Below are positions 51,978-63,760 of a stretch of DNA of 64,000 nucleotides, piece after piece. The stretch spans positions 1 to 64,000 of the forward strand of contig JAXDAY010000030.1 of NCBI GenBank assembly GCA_034679345.1, written 5' to 3'. A program made the translations under genes and the position numbers. Every line of letters starts with the position of its first letter. Positions within the stretch are counted from its first letter, which is position 1. Origin of the DNA: JAXDAY01 sp034679345. Lineage in GTDB: Bacteria > Eisenbacteria > RBG-16-71-46 > CAIMUX01 > VGJL01. A model generated the notes under the pieces. That model had not been told where the DNA came from. It searched no databases and worked only from the letters and a program-made list of their open reading frames with translations.

Positions 51978-52762
51978 TGAAGCAGGCGATCGCCGTCCTC
52001 CAGCTACCCGGGAGCAACTGCGAGTGGGAGACTGCGCGCGCGATCGCGCGGGCCGGGGGCAACGCCCGCGTGGTGCGATGGAATGAGCCCGCGGAAGTCC
52101 TCGACCGCCACGCCGGCTATGTCATTCCGGGCGGTTTCGCCTATCAGGATCGTGTGCGCGCCGGCGCGGTGGCCGCCCGGCTTCCGTTCGTGCAGCAGGT
52201 GGCGCGGCGCGCGCGCCAGGGAGCGCCGGTTCTCGGCATCTGCAACGGGGCGCAAGTCCTGGTCGAGGCGGGTCTCGTGCCCGGTATGCGGGAGGACGCC
52301 CTCGACCTGGTCCTCGGCCCCAACCGGATGATGGGCCGGGATGGGTACTACTCGCGCTGGGTTCTACTGGGCGCCGGCCCGGCGGCTGAGCGCTGCCTCT
52401 TCACGCGCGGCGTGGGCCCGCGTCTTCTCCCGATTCCGATGGCGCACGGGGAGGGGCGATTCGCAACGCGGGATCCGATCGTCGCCGAGCGCATCCCTTC
52501 CTACGTCGCGTTGCGCTACTGCATGCCCGATGGGATGGATGCGATCGAGTTCCCGCACAATCCGAACGGAAGCATCGCCTCGGCGGCGGGGATCACCAAC
52601 GAGGCGGGGAACGTCCTGGCGCTCATGCCGCATCCGGAGCGGGCCATCCTGCGCGCCCAGGTCCCCGAGGAGCTCGGCAGCTTCGTGCGCGGGGGACCGA
52701 CCGAGGATGGACCCGGATTGGGGATCTTCCGGGCAATGGTCGAGTTCTTGGAGGAAGCATGA
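51974..52762 (+). CDS. purQ: FGAM synthase glutaminase subunit
   Basis: 262 residues. It is a class I glutamine amidotransferase that gives ammonia to PurL. The nucleophile is C90 in 'GICNGAQVL', and the His-Glu pair is in 'MPHPERA'. The start is ATG at 51974 in the purL stop; a second ATG follows at 51977. GGAGGGG is upstream. It overlaps the next gene by 4 bases (ATGA). Confidence 0.95.
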   Translation: MMKQAIAVLQLPGSNCEWETARAIARAGGNARVVRWNEPAEVLDRHAGYVIPGGFAYQDRVRAGAVAARLPFVQQVARRARQGAPVLGICNGAQVLVEAGLVPGMREDALDLVLGPNRMMGRDGYYSRWVLLGAGPAAERCLFTRGVGPRLLPIPMAHGEGRFATRDPIVAERIPSYVALRYCMPDGMDAIEFPHNPNGSIASAAGITNEAGNVLALMPHPERAILRAQVPEELGSFVRGGPTEDGPGLGIFRAMVEFLEEA

Positions 52763-53343
52763 GTTTCCAGTGGACGCAGGTCCTCGTTTCGCTGCGAAAC
52801 GCCGATCCGACAGCCCTGACGGCGCTCGCCTGCCTGCGCCGATCGCTCGGCTTCGGCGAACGGCTGCTCGCGTTGCGGCGGCGGGTCCTCTGGGAGCTCT
52901 CGGGTCCCGCCGAAGCAGACAGGGGCATGGTGATCGAGCGGCTCCGGCTCGGCGGAGAGCTCTGGAATCCGAACAAGGAGCAGGCTCGAATCCGAAGCGC
53001 CGGTGAGCCGATCGATCTCCTCCAGCTGGCGCCAGCACAGGAGCGGTCCTGGTTTCACGCGCTGGCATGGTCGCCGGAACGGGACCTCGATCGACGACCC
53101 CACGCCCTGCGTTCCGCGATCGATGGCGAAAGGTGGTCGCTTCGACGCGGGATCCTGTGGAGTCTCAAGATCGACAGGCAAGAGGGAACGGAGGGACGTA
53201 AGGGCGCCGAGGAGGCGGTCCTCTGCTCCGCGCCGGGCCGGGGCTTGCTCGTTCATCCTCAGCTAGAGGACTATCGATGGATTGACGGCGACCCTTCGCT
53301 GCCCTGGGTTGGGGAGGGTGCCGCGGAAGGACTTGAGCTCTGA
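52759..53343 (+). CDS. Unannotated 194-residue protein, candidate tandem-PurS subunit of FGAM synthase
   Basis: Two copies of a PurS-like pattern can be laid out. Copy 1 spans about residues 5-78: a first strand 'VLVSLRNADP', helix, 'LGF', strand 'LRRRVLWEL', and the end 'LWNPNKEQARI'. Copy 2 spans about 97-175: 'WFHALAWSPERDLD', 'WSLRRGILWSLKI', then 'GLLVHPQLEDYRWI', which closely matches the PurS end pattern (L-L-x-N/H-P-x-I/L-E-x-Y-R). PurS is normally a single domain of about 80 residues that links PurL and PurQ. The gene sits between purQ and purF with overlaps on both sides. No other PurS is near. The evidence is pattern matching, not a search. Confidence 0.6.
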   Translation: MSFQWTQVLVSLRNADPTALTALACLRRSLGFGERLLALRRRVLWELSGPAEADRGMVIERLRLGGELWNPNKEQARIRSAGEPIDLLQLAPAQERSWFHALAWSPERDLDRRPHALRSAIDGERWSLRRGILWSLKIDRQEGTEGRKGAEEAVLCSAPGRGLLVHPQLEDYRWIDGDPSLPWVGEGAAEGLEL

Positions 53344-54740
53344 TGGAACGCCGGGGATTTCACGAGGAATGCGGTGTCTTCGGAATCTACGGGACCGGAA
53401 ACGTCTGCGACTCGATCTACTACGGGCTCTACGCCCTGCAGCATCGTGGCCAGGAGGGGGCGGGGATCGTTGTCCATAACGGCGAGAAGACGCGTGTCCA
53501 CCGCGGCCTTGGGCTCGTCAGCGACGTATTCCCCGATTCGATCCGCAATCAGATGGACGGCTATATGGGGATCGGGCACAACCGCTACGCCACGACGGGC
53601 AAGTCGACCAAGCTGCGCAACGTCCAGCCGATCCTCGTCGACTACAAGGGCGGAAAGCTGGCGATCGCCCACAACGGGAATCTGACGAATACGGTTGAGC
53701 TGCGACAGTCGATGGAGCAGGAGGGATCGATATTCCAGACGACGACCGACTCGGAGCTGGTGTTGCACCTGATCGCCCGATCGAAGCTGCCGACGCTGCC
53801 GGACCGGGTCGACGATGCGCTCGGACAGGTGGAGGGCGCGATCACCTGCCTGATCATGAACGAGAAGATGATCATCGGCGCCCGCGATCCCTTCGGCTGG
53901 AGGCCGCTCGTGCTCGGCCACATGGATGGCGCCTACATCCTCGCCTCGGAGAGCTGCGCCCTGGACATCCTCGGGGCCCAGGCGGTGCGTGAGGTCGAGC
54001 CCGGCGAGACCGTTGTCCTCGACGCCAACGGCGTGCACAGCCGGATGAACCGCGCCGGCGGGACGCATGCCTATTGCATCTTCGAGCAGATCTACTTCTC
54101 GCGACCCGACTCGCACGTCTTCGGCGAAAGCGTCCAGGAAGTGCGGCGCGAGCTGGGCCGCCTGCTCGCGCGGCGCCACCCGGTCGAAGCGGACATCGTC
54201 ATCTCGGTTCCCGACTCCTCGAACAGCGCGGCCCTCGGCTACGCCGAGGAGTCCGGCATTCCCTACGAGCACGGCCTGATCCGCAATCACTACGTCGGAC
54301 GCACGTTCATTCGCCCGGGGCAGCAATCGCGCGTCGACGCCGTGCGGGTGAAGTTCAACCCCGTCGTGGAGATCCTGAAGGACCGACGGGTCATCGTGGT
54401 GGACGACTCGATCGTGCGCGGGACGACGAGCCGCCAGCTCGTGCGACACATCTTTCGGGCCGGCGCGAAGGAGGTCCACTTCCGGCTCTCGAGCCCTCCG
54501 ATCATCAGCCCCTGCTACTACGGCATCGACACTCCGCGGAAATCGGAGCTGATCGGCAGCCGCCTGGAGACGAATCGGATCCAGGAGTACATCGGAGCGA
54601 CGACGCTCGGGTATCTCTCCATCGAGGACCTCAGGGCCGCGGTCCAGGCGCCGCAGTCGTACTGCTACGCCTGCTTCACCGGGTCCTATCCGACGCGGGT
54701 TCCCGAGGAGGCGGATCCCCTCGTCTTCGACGTGGACTGA
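53343..54740 (+). CDS. purF: Amidophosphoribosyltransferase (Fe-S type)
   Basis: 465 residues. It commits PRPP to purine synthesis. The mature N-terminal nucleophile is Cys10 in 'EECGVFGIYG', so a nine-residue propeptide is cut off. The PRPP site is 'VIVVDDSIVRGTTS'. Four Cys in the positions used by the Bacillus enzyme for a 4Fe-4S cluster ('AYCIFEQIY', 'SPCYYGIDTP' and 'CYACFTGSY') are present, so it is expected to be oxygen-labile. Start shares one base with the preceding stop. Confidence 0.96.
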   Translation: MERRGFHEECGVFGIYGTGNVCDSIYYGLYALQHRGQEGAGIVVHNGEKTRVHRGLGLVSDVFPDSIRNQMDGYMGIGHNRYATTGKSTKLRNVQPILVDYKGGKLAIAHNGNLTNTVELRQSMEQEGSIFQTTTDSELVLHLIARSKLPTLPDRVDDALGQVEGAITCLIMNEKMIIGARDPFGWRPLVLGHMDGAYILASESCALDILGAQAVREVEPGETVVLDANGVHSRMNRAGGTHAYCIFEQIYFSRPDSHVFGESVQEVRRELGRLLARRHPVEADIVISVPDSSNSAALGYAEESGIPYEHGLIRNHYVGRTFIRPGQQSRVDAVRVKFNPVVEILKDRRVIVVDDSIVRGTTSRQLVRHIFRAGAKEVHFRLSSPPIISPCYYGIDTPRKSELIGSRLETNRIQEYIGATTLGYLSIEDLRAAVQAPQSYCYACFTGSYPTRVPEEADPLVFDVD

Positions 54741-54744
54741 CGGC

Positions 54745-55983
54745 GTGCTCTTCGAGCTGTTCGTCGCGCGCCGGCACCTCCTACCGTACCGTGGGAGGAT
54801 TTTCCTCTCCTTCATCACCCTGATCACCGTGCTCGCCGTGACCCTGGGCGTCACCGCGCTGATCGTCGTCCTCGCGGTGATGAATGGCTTCGAGAAGGAG
54901 GTGAAGACCCGCATCGTCGGCACCAACGCGCACGTGATCCTCCTGCGCTTCGGGGAGGAGGGGATCGCCGGCGCCGATTCGATCGCGGCCCTCGTCCGCG
55001 GGATCCCCGGCGTGGAGGCCGCGGCGCCCTTTGTCTACGCGAAGGCGATGATGGTCGCCGCCGGCCGCGCCGACGGAGCCGTCGTGAAGGGGGTCACGAC
55101 GGACCAGGAGGAGGAGGTCACCTCCTTCAAGGAGTACGTCGAGACCTTCCCCGACGCCCCGCCGCTCGCGCCACCGGAGGGCGGAAGGCCGGGGATCATC
55201 CTCGGGATCCACCTTGCCGAGTCGCTCGGTCTCACGATCGGAGAGCCGCTGCAGCTCATCTCTCCGAAGGGAACCGCTCCCACGCCCCTCGGCTTCGTCC
55301 CGAAGGTGCGGACCTTCGTTCTCTCGGGCGTCTATCGCTCGGGGATGTACGAGTACGACGCGGGGATGGCCTTCATTGACATCGCCCAGGCGCAGGACTT
55401 CTTCGGATTGGGCGATCGCGTGACCGCCATCGAGATCCGAGTCACCGAGATGTACCGTGCGCCGGAGAAGGCGGAGGAGATTCTCACCTCGCTTGGGGGC
55501 TTCCCCTACCGGACGAACGACTGGATCCAGCTCAACGAGAACCTCTTCTCCTGGATGCAGACCGAGAAGCGCGTGATGTTCGTGATCCTGGCGTTGATCG
55601 TCCTCGTCGCGGCCTTCAACATCGCTTCGACCCAGATCATGCTCGTCAAGGTCAAGCGCCGTGAGATCGGCGTGCTGAAGTCGATGGGGGCGACTGAGGG
55701 GAAGATCCGCAGGCTATTCGTCATCGAAGGGGTGGCGATCGGGGCCGTGGGCATGCTCCTGGGGACGGCGCTCGGTCTCCTTCTTTGCTGGATGCTTGAG
55801 CGCTACAAGTTCATCAAGCTGCCGGGGGACGTCTATTTCATCGACACCCTGCCCGCGCGGGTCTCGGTTCCGGACGTGCTCTGGATCGAGCTGGCCGTCA
55901 TCGTTCTGAGCGTGGCGGCGACGTTCATCCCCGCGATGTGGGCGTCGCGCTTCGATCCCGTGGAGGCGATCCGGCATGAGTGA
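54745..55983 (+). CDS. Lipoprotein-releasing ABC permease, LolC/LolE type
   Basis: 412 residues with four helices: one N-terminal (about 20-45) and three C-terminal (about 275-390), around a large periplasmic MacB/FtsX-like domain. 'MNGFEKEVKTRIVGTNAHV' and 'RREIGVLKSMGATEGKIRRLF' are signatures of LolC/LolE and the FtsX superfamily. Only one permease gene is present, so it would act as a homodimer (LolF-like). Starts at GTG 54745, five bases after purF, and overlaps lolD by 8 bases. Confidence 0.88.
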   Translation: MLFELFVARRHLLPYRGRIFLSFITLITVLAVTLGVTALIVVLAVMNGFEKEVKTRIVGTNAHVILLRFGEEGIAGADSIAALVRGIPGVEAAAPFVYAKAMMVAAGRADGAVVKGVTTDQEEEVTSFKEYVETFPDAPPLAPPEGGRPGIILGIHLAESLGLTIGEPLQLISPKGTAPTPLGFVPKVRTFVLSGVYRSGMYEYDAGMAFIDIAQAQDFFGLGDRVTAIEIRVTEMYRAPEKAEEILTSLGGFPYRTNDWIQLNENLFSWMQTEKRVMFVILALIVLVAAFNIASTQIMLVKVKRREIGVLKSMGATEGKIRRLFVIEGVAIGAVGMLLGTALGLLLCWMLERYKFIKLPGDVYFIDTLPARVSVPDVLWIELAVIVLSVAATFIPAMWASRFDPVEAIRHE

Positions 55984-56710
55984 GGCGCTGCTGCGGGTCC
56001 GCGCGCTCGAGAAGGAGTTCGTCGCTCCCGGAGGAATCTTGCGGGTTCTGCGCGGGATCGACCTCGATCTGGGCCAGGGCGAGATCCACGTCGTCCTGGG
56101 CGCCTCAGGAGTGGGGAAGAGCACCCTCCTGCACATCGTGGGCGCGCTGGATCGCCCCACCCGAGGCGGAATCGAGTTTCGCGGGGAGGATCTCTTCCGG
56201 CGCAGCGACGCGGATCTGGCGCGATTCCGCAACCGGCACGTCGGCTTCGTCTTCCAGTTCCATCACCTCTTGCCCGAATTCACGGCGCTCGAGAATGTCA
56301 TGATGCCCGGGCTGATCGGCGGAGCCTCCCTCGCGGAGGGGCGCAGTAGGGCGCGAGAGCTTCTCGCCCAGGTGGGCCTCAGCGAGCGGGAGGGGCACAA
56401 GCCAAACGCTCTCTCCGGAGGCGAACAGCAGCGAGTCGCCGTCGCCAGGGCCCTCTTCCGCGAGCCCCTGCTGGTGATTGCCGATGAACCCTCCGGAAAT
56501 CTCGACCCGGAGACGGCCGAGCGGCTCCATGCCCTGGTGTATACTCTGGCCAGGGAGCGTGGCCAGAGCTGGCTCATCGCCACGCATAATGAAAGCCTCG
56601 CGCGAGTTGCCGATAATAGAAGTAGGCTGATCCAGGGCCGGCTGATCCCGGAGGATCCGGGAGAGGGCCCGGGACCCGTTGAGGCTGCGGAAAGGACTCA
56701 GGGAGCGTGA
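55976..56710 (+). CDS. lolD: Lipoprotein-releasing ABC ATPase LolD
   Basis: 244 residues. It powers release of lipoproteins from the inner membrane. Walker A is 'GASGVGKSTLLH', the signature is 'LSGGEQQRVAVARAL', Walker B is 'LLVIADEPSGNLD', and the H-loop follows in 'LIATHNESLA'. Compared with general MacB-type ATPases, the adjacent LolC/E permease makes LolD the best fit. It ends in a short Pro/Gly tail. Overlaps mcsA (GTGA). Confidence 0.92.
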   Translation: MSEALLRVRALEKEFVAPGGILRVLRGIDLDLGQGEIHVVLGASGVGKSTLLHIVGALDRPTRGGIEFRGEDLFRRSDADLARFRNRHVGFVFQFHHLLPEFTALENVMMPGLIGGASLAEGRSRARELLAQVGLSEREGHKPNALSGGEQQRVAVARALFREPLLVIADEPSGNLDPETAERLHALVYTLARERGQSWLIATHNESLARVADNRSRLIQGRLIPEDPGEGPGPVEAAERTQGA

Positions 56711-57225
56711 AGTGCCAGGTGTGCGGCGAGGCCGAGGCCTCCATCCACTTCAAGGACCTGCGGGGCGAGCAGGTGCAGGAGATGCATCTCTGCGCCAGCT
56801 GCGCGGTTGAGAAGGGATTCCACACCCTCGTCGAGCAGCAGAAGGCCTCCTTCCAGCAGAACCTCCTCTGGATGGCCGAGGGGATCTATCCAGAGGGAGT
56901 CGGCAAGCTCGCCGCCCTGCAATGCGAGCACTGCGGGCTGCGCTACAGCGAGTTCACCGAGATCGGCCGACTCGGGTGCGCCCGCTGCTATGACGCCTTC
57001 GACACGCAGCTGCGCCGCCTCATGCGGCGGATCCACGGTGGGACTCGCCACACGGGAAAGTCGCCGGGGAGAGCCGAGGCTCCCGCCGGGCGGGACGAAC
57101 AGCTCCGCCGGCTTCAGGAGGAGCTCAGGCGCGCGGTCTCATCCGAGCGTTACGAGGAGGCCGCGAGGATTCGCGACCAGATCCGCCAGTTGGAGGCGGC
57201 TCCCGCGGAGGGGGGCTCCGGTTGA
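56707..57225 (+). CDS. mcsA: McsA, zinc-binding activator of the arginine kinase McsB
   Basis: 172 residues. Two zinc-binding parts are seen: 'CQVC' (3-6) with 'CASC' (29-32), and 'CEHC' with 'CARC' near 79-100. The C-terminus has an UVR motif ('RYEEAARIRDQIRQLE'). McsA stimulates McsB, which marks proteins with phosphoarginine for ClpCP. GTG start in the lolD stop, no ctsR gene in front. TTGA overlap with mcsB. Confidence 0.9.
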   Translation: MKCQVCGEAEASIHFKDLRGEQVQEMHLCASCAVEKGFHTLVEQQKASFQQNLLWMAEGIYPEGVGKLAALQCEHCGLRYSEFTEIGRLGCARCYDAFDTQLRRLMRRIHGGTRHTGKSPGRAEAPAGRDEQLRRLQEELRRAVSSERYEEAARIRDQIRQLEAAPAEGGSG

Positions 57226-58321
57226 TCTCCATCGACTCGATGCTCGTCGGACAGGGGCGGTGGTTTGGCGGCAGCGGGCCGCGCGCGGACGAGATCCTCT
57301 CGACGCGCGTCCGGCTTGCGCGCAACATCCGTGACGCCCGATTCGTCGCCCGCTGCCGGGAGGAGGAGCTCTCCGATATATTCCAGCGCGTCGGCGCGGC
57401 GCTGCGTGGGTCGACATCGTTGAAGGGTGGAATGGTCCGGGCCGTCGAGGAGCTCGGAGTCCTGGATCGGCAATTCCTGCTCGAGCGCCACCTCGTCTCT
57501 CACGACATGGCGGCGGAGGCGCGGCATCGCGGAGTCGCGGTCGGCCCCGACGAATCGCTCAGCGTGATGGTCAACGAAGAAGACCATCTGAGGATTCAGT
57601 CGCTGCGGAGCGGCCTCGATCTGGAAGGCGCCTGGCGGGCGGCGGGCCGGCTCGACGACGAGCTTTCCGCGAGCGTCGCCTACGCGTATCACGACGAGTT
57701 CGGCTATCTCACCGCCTGTCCCACAAACGTCGGCACCGGAATGCGCGCAAGCGTGCTGGTGCATCTCCCGGCGCTCGTGCTCACCCAGCGGATCAAGAAG
57801 GTCTTGGCGGGGATCACGCAGGTCGGCTTCACGGTGCGGGGCTTCCACGGCGAGGGGAGTGACGTGATCGGCAACTTCTTCCAGGTCTCGAACCAGGTGA
57901 CCCTGGGCGTGACCGAGGCGAGCACGCTCGAGAAGCTGCAAGGGATCGTGCTTCAAGTGCTCGACATGGAGGCCAAGGCGCGGGAATCTCTCCTCAGGGA
58001 CGCGCGCGTCCAGATCGAGGACAAGATCTGCAGAGCGTATGCGACGCTGCGCTACGCGCGGCTTCTCTCGACTCAGGAGTGCATGGGGATCCTCTCGGCG
58101 ATCCGCTTCGGCGTGACCCTGGGGATGGCTCCCCTGCCGGACACGGGAACCCTGAACGCGCTGCTCCTGTATACCCAACCGGCGCATCTTCAGAAGCTGG
58201 CCGGGAGGGAGCTGTCATCGTCAGCCCGCAACGAGTACCGGGCTGCCTGGATTCAAGAGCGACTGAAGGTGACCGATGCGCCGCGCCCCGGGAACGGGAC
58301 GGCGGCTGGAGGCAGAGACCA

Positions 58322-58325
<4 letters not shown>
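57222..58325 (+). CDS. mcsB: Protein-arginine kinase McsB
   Basis: 367 residues, a bacterial relative of phosphagen kinases. 'STRVRLARNI' and 'TACPTNVGTGMRASV' are the ATP/active-site signatures, with the reactive Cys at C166. It phosphorylates arginines on misfolded proteins, directing them to ClpC. The C-terminal phosphoarginine-binding motif, R-D-x-x-R-A in the Firmicute enzyme, reads RNEYRA at 336-341, with Asn in place of Asp. It starts with TTG at 57222 in the mcsA stop. It is more often reported in Gram-positive bacteria. Confidence 0.93.
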
Positions 58326-60763
<2,438 letters not shown>

Positions 60764-60812
60764 GAGCAGATCGCCGCGGCCGCGCCGCGGAGGACGGAGC
60801 AGGACGCATCCG

Positions 60813-63137
60813 ATGACACTACGGCGGGTTCGTGCGGGCGCCGGAGGCGCCGCGACCCTCTGGTTGATCTGGCTTATCCTCATCGCCCCGCCTGCCGCGG
60901 GGCAAGAGGCGCTTCCCGTACTCCGGATCGAGGTCGAGGGCAATGTGGCGGCCGATCGGGACCTCATCGTCCGGACCCTCGACATCCCCCTGGAGGCGCC
61001 CCTCTCCACCCGCAGATTGCGCAACGGGGTCCGCGCGCTGTGGAACCTGGGGCTCTTCTCGACCCTCGAAGTCCGAAGCGAACCGGAAGGGGACGGCCAG
61101 CGGCTCACCGTGGCCGTGGCGGAGAATCCCCGCGTCACGAGCCTCGAGTTCGTCGGCAACAAGAAGATCGGAACCGAGGACCTCAAGGGCAAAGTCGACC
61201 TGCGAGCAGGGCAGATCCTCTCCCGCAGGCGGCTGCACGAGGGATGCGAGGCGGTGGAGAAGGCCTACCGGGATGACGGGTACGCCATGGCACGCTGCGT
61301 GCCCGAGGTCAAGGAGGAGCCGCCCGGTCAGGCCGCCGTGACGTTGCGCGTGGAGGAGGGGCCGCGCGTGAAGATCGCCGCCCTCTCGTTCAGCGGCAAC
61401 AAGGCCTTCAACGACGACGCGCTGCGCGGCGCGGCGAAGCTCAAGCCGAACTCGCTCTTCCGCAGGAAGCGATACACCGCCGAGGCCGCGCGCGAGGACC
61501 AGATCCGGCTCGAGGAATACTACAAGAACCGCGGCTACAGGGACGCGGTGGTTCGCACGCTCGATCCCGAGTTCCTCGAAGAGGGCAGAAAGGTTGTTCT
61601 CCGTTACGAGATCGAGGAAGGTCCCTACTACCTCTTCGGCGACCGTACCTGGAGCGGCAACACGGTCGTCCCCACCGAGAAGCTCGAGGCTGCCGCCGCG
61701 TTCGCCATCGGAGAGCCGTTCAGCCAGGAGGCGCTGGATCGTACCACGGCCGAGGCGTACAGCCTCTACACGGAGAAGGGCTATCTGCTGGAGATCTCGG
61801 TGCAGCCGACGATCCAGACACGGGGCGACACCATCGACGTCGCTTACGAGATCCGCGAGGGTTCGCCTTCGAAGGTCCACGAGATCGAGATCCGGGGCAA
61901 CCGGCGGACGAAGGAGAAGGTGATCCGGCGGGAGATGACCCTCTACCCGGGCGATCTCCTGCGCCGTTCGGCGCTCCTGCGCTCGCAACGAGACATCTTC
62001 GCGCTCGGGTTCTTCGAGGACGTGCAGCTCGATTACCAGCCCACCGGCGAAGGAACCGATGTGGATCTCGTGTTCGTCGTCAAGGAGAAGAGCACCGGCT
62101 CGGCGAGCGGGGGCGTAGGCTATTCGAGCGAGACCGGCCTTACGGGATTCGTGCAGCTCGGCCATCCGAACATCTTCGGCAACGGGCAAAGCGTCTCGCT
62201 CTCCGTGGAGCGTGGAGGGCGGCGCGAGAACTATGAGATCAGCTTCAACGATCCTTGGGTCTTCGGCACCCCGACGGCCTTCGGATTCGACATCTTCAAC
62301 ACCCGAAGGACCCGCGATCTCTACACGGAGACGCGCAAGGGAGGCGGCATCAGCTTCGGCCGCCCCTGGTTCTATCGCTATCCCGATTACACGCGGGTCT
62401 ATCTCGGCTACAGCATGGAGGACTACAAGTTCAGCGATTTCGACCCCTCGCTCGAGGAGACGGACTCCGCCTCTGACGGAGTGCCCTTGGCCGACCGGCT
62501 GCGCGAGAGCTCGGGGCTGATCAGCAGCACCTATCTCTCTTTCGTGCGCAACTCGACCGACAACCCCTTCGATCCAACGCTGGGCGCCCGCACGACGCTT
62601 CGGCTCGAGCTGGCGGGCGGGATCCTCTCTGGGGACCAGCACTATTTCAAGCCGAGCATCGATCACCGGATCTACTTTCAGCCCGTCTGGAGGCCCTCGC
62701 TCATGCTCCGCTGGCGGTTGGGATGGCTGGTCCCACTGGGAGACGGGAATGGGGTCCCGAGCACCGAGACCTTCCGGCTGGGCGGAACCCGTCCGTTCGA
62801 GTACCTCCGGGGCTACGACGACTACTATGTGGTGCCCGAGGAGAATGTGCGGGGGACCGGTTCGGGACAGGTTCGTTTCCCAGGCGGCAGGGCGATGTTC
62901 GGGTTTACCGCCGAGCTGGTCTTGCCGATCGTCAGCCCTCTGAAAACCCTCCTCTTCTACGACGCGGCTGACGTGTGGAACCGCCCTGGAGAGATGAGTT
63001 TCAACGGGCTGAAAGAGGGGCTTGGCGTCGGGCTTCGCTTCGAGATCCCGATGCTCGGTCAGGTAGGATTCGACTATGCATACGGAACAGCCGTGAAGGA
63101 CTGGCGATTCCACTTCATCATCGGATCCGCGTTCTGA
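60813..63137 (+). CDS. bamA: Outer-membrane assembly factor BamA
   Basis: 774 residues. It inserts beta-barrel proteins in the outer membrane. A signal peptide (about 1-30) is followed by five POTRA domains (about 35-420, marked by 'IEVEGNVAADRDLI', 'LEFVGNKKIG', 'LSFSGNKAFND', 'RTWSGNTVV' and 'IEIRGNRRTKEKVI'). The C-terminal 16-stranded barrel has the VRGF-loop equivalent 'FEYLRGYDDY' and ends in an aromatic (…FIIGSAF). ATG at 60813. The start lies 50 bases after clpC, so read-through from that unit is likely. Confidence 0.95.
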   Translation: MTLRRVRAGAGGAATLWLIWLILIAPPAAGQEALPVLRIEVEGNVAADRDLIVRTLDIPLEAPLSTRRLRNGVRALWNLGLFSTLEVRSEPEGDGQRLTVAVAENPRVTSLEFVGNKKIGTEDLKGKVDLRAGQILSRRRLHEGCEAVEKAYRDDGYAMARCVPEVKEEPPGQAAVTLRVEEGPRVKIAALSFSGNKAFNDDALRGAAKLKPNSLFRRKRYTAEAAREDQIRLEEYYKNRGYRDAVVRTLDPEFLEEGRKVVLRYEIEEGPYYLFGDRTWSGNTVVPTEKLEAAAAFAIGEPFSQEALDRTTAEAYSLYTEKGYLLEISVQPTIQTRGDTIDVAYEIREGSPSKVHEIEIRGNRRTKEKVIRREMTLYPGDLLRRSALLRSQRDIFALGFFEDVQLDYQPTGEGTDVDLVFVVKEKSTGSASGGVGYSSETGLTGFVQLGHPNIFGNGQSVSLSVERGGRRENYEISFNDPWVFGTPTAFGFDIFNTRRTRDLYTETRKGGGISFGRPWFYRYPDYTRVYLGYSMEDYKFSDFDPSLEETDSASDGVPLADRLRESSGLISSTYLSFVRNSTDNPFDPTLGARTTLRLELAGGILSGDQHYFKPSIDHRIYFQPVWRPSLMLRWRLGWLVPLGDGNGVPSTETFRLGGTRPFEYLRGYDDYYVVPEENVRGTGSGQVRFPGGRAMFGFTAELVLPIVSPLKTLLFYDAADVWNRPGEMSFNGLKEGLGVGLRFEIPMLGQVGFDYAYGTAVKDWRFHFIIGSAF

Positions 63138-63217
63138 GCCGCTTTTCCGCCTCGCCGCTCTCCCGAGAATTGGTTAGGATCCGCTCGCGGACGGCGAGCC
63201 GTACGGGAGGTATCGAC

Positions 63218-63748
63218 ATGCTTCGCAGATTGCGAGTTCTCATCGCTGCGGGCTTCGTCCTGGCTGCCGCGGCCGGGGGAGCCAGCTCACAAGATCTTAA
63301 GATTGGCTTCATCCGCTCGGCGACGATCTTGGACCAGTACCAGGGCGCGCGTGTCGCGACCGAGACCTTCAATCGGGACGTCGAAGCATGGAACCAGGAG
63401 ATGCAGCAGCGTAAGTCGGAGCTCGACCTCATCGGCAAGGCGCTGGAGGCCCAGTCCCCGATGCTCTCCGATGTCTCCCGAAGAGAGAAGGAGCAGGAGT
63501 ATCAACGCAAGTTGAACGAGTACGACCAGTACGTGCAGAGCATCTGGGGGTCAGGGGGGCTCGTCCAGCAACGCAACGAGGAGCTCCTGCGACCGATCGT
63601 CGAGAAGATCCAGAGGATCGCCCGGAAAGTGGCCGAGGAGGACTCCTACGACTTCCTCTTCGACGCTTCCGAGGGAAACCTGATCTACGGAGATCGAGAG
63701 CATGATCTCACCGCTCGGGTGATCGAGCTCTTGAACCAGCCCGAGTAG
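63218..63748 (+). CDS. Skp/OmpH-family periplasmic chaperone
   Basis: 176 residues. A signal peptide (about 1-24) precedes 'LKIGFIRSATILDQYQGARVATETF', here in two blocks, which is the Skp/OmpH signature, and a long coiled coil (about 45-150). It keeps unfolded outer-membrane proteins soluble on their way to BamA. GGGAGG lies 8 bases before the ATG at 63218. A TAGGAT at 63175 is a possible -10 but has no -35 partner. Position between bamA and lpxD is the classic order. Confidence 0.9.
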   Translation: MLRRLRVLIAAGFVLAAAAGGASSQDLKIGFIRSATILDQYQGARVATETFNRDVEAWNQEMQQRKSELDLIGKALEAQSPMLSDVSRREKEQEYQRKLNEYDQYVQSIWGSGGLVQQRNEELLRPIVEKIQRIARKVAEEDSYDFLFDASEGNLIYGDREHDLTARVIELLNQPE

Positions 63749-63760
63749 GAAGCCGTGTCG

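Noticed and set aside
56500..56710. A ctsR-like repressor gene before mcsA
   Set aside because: The bases belong to the end of lolD in a clear ABC ATPase frame; no short helix-turn-helix gene fits.
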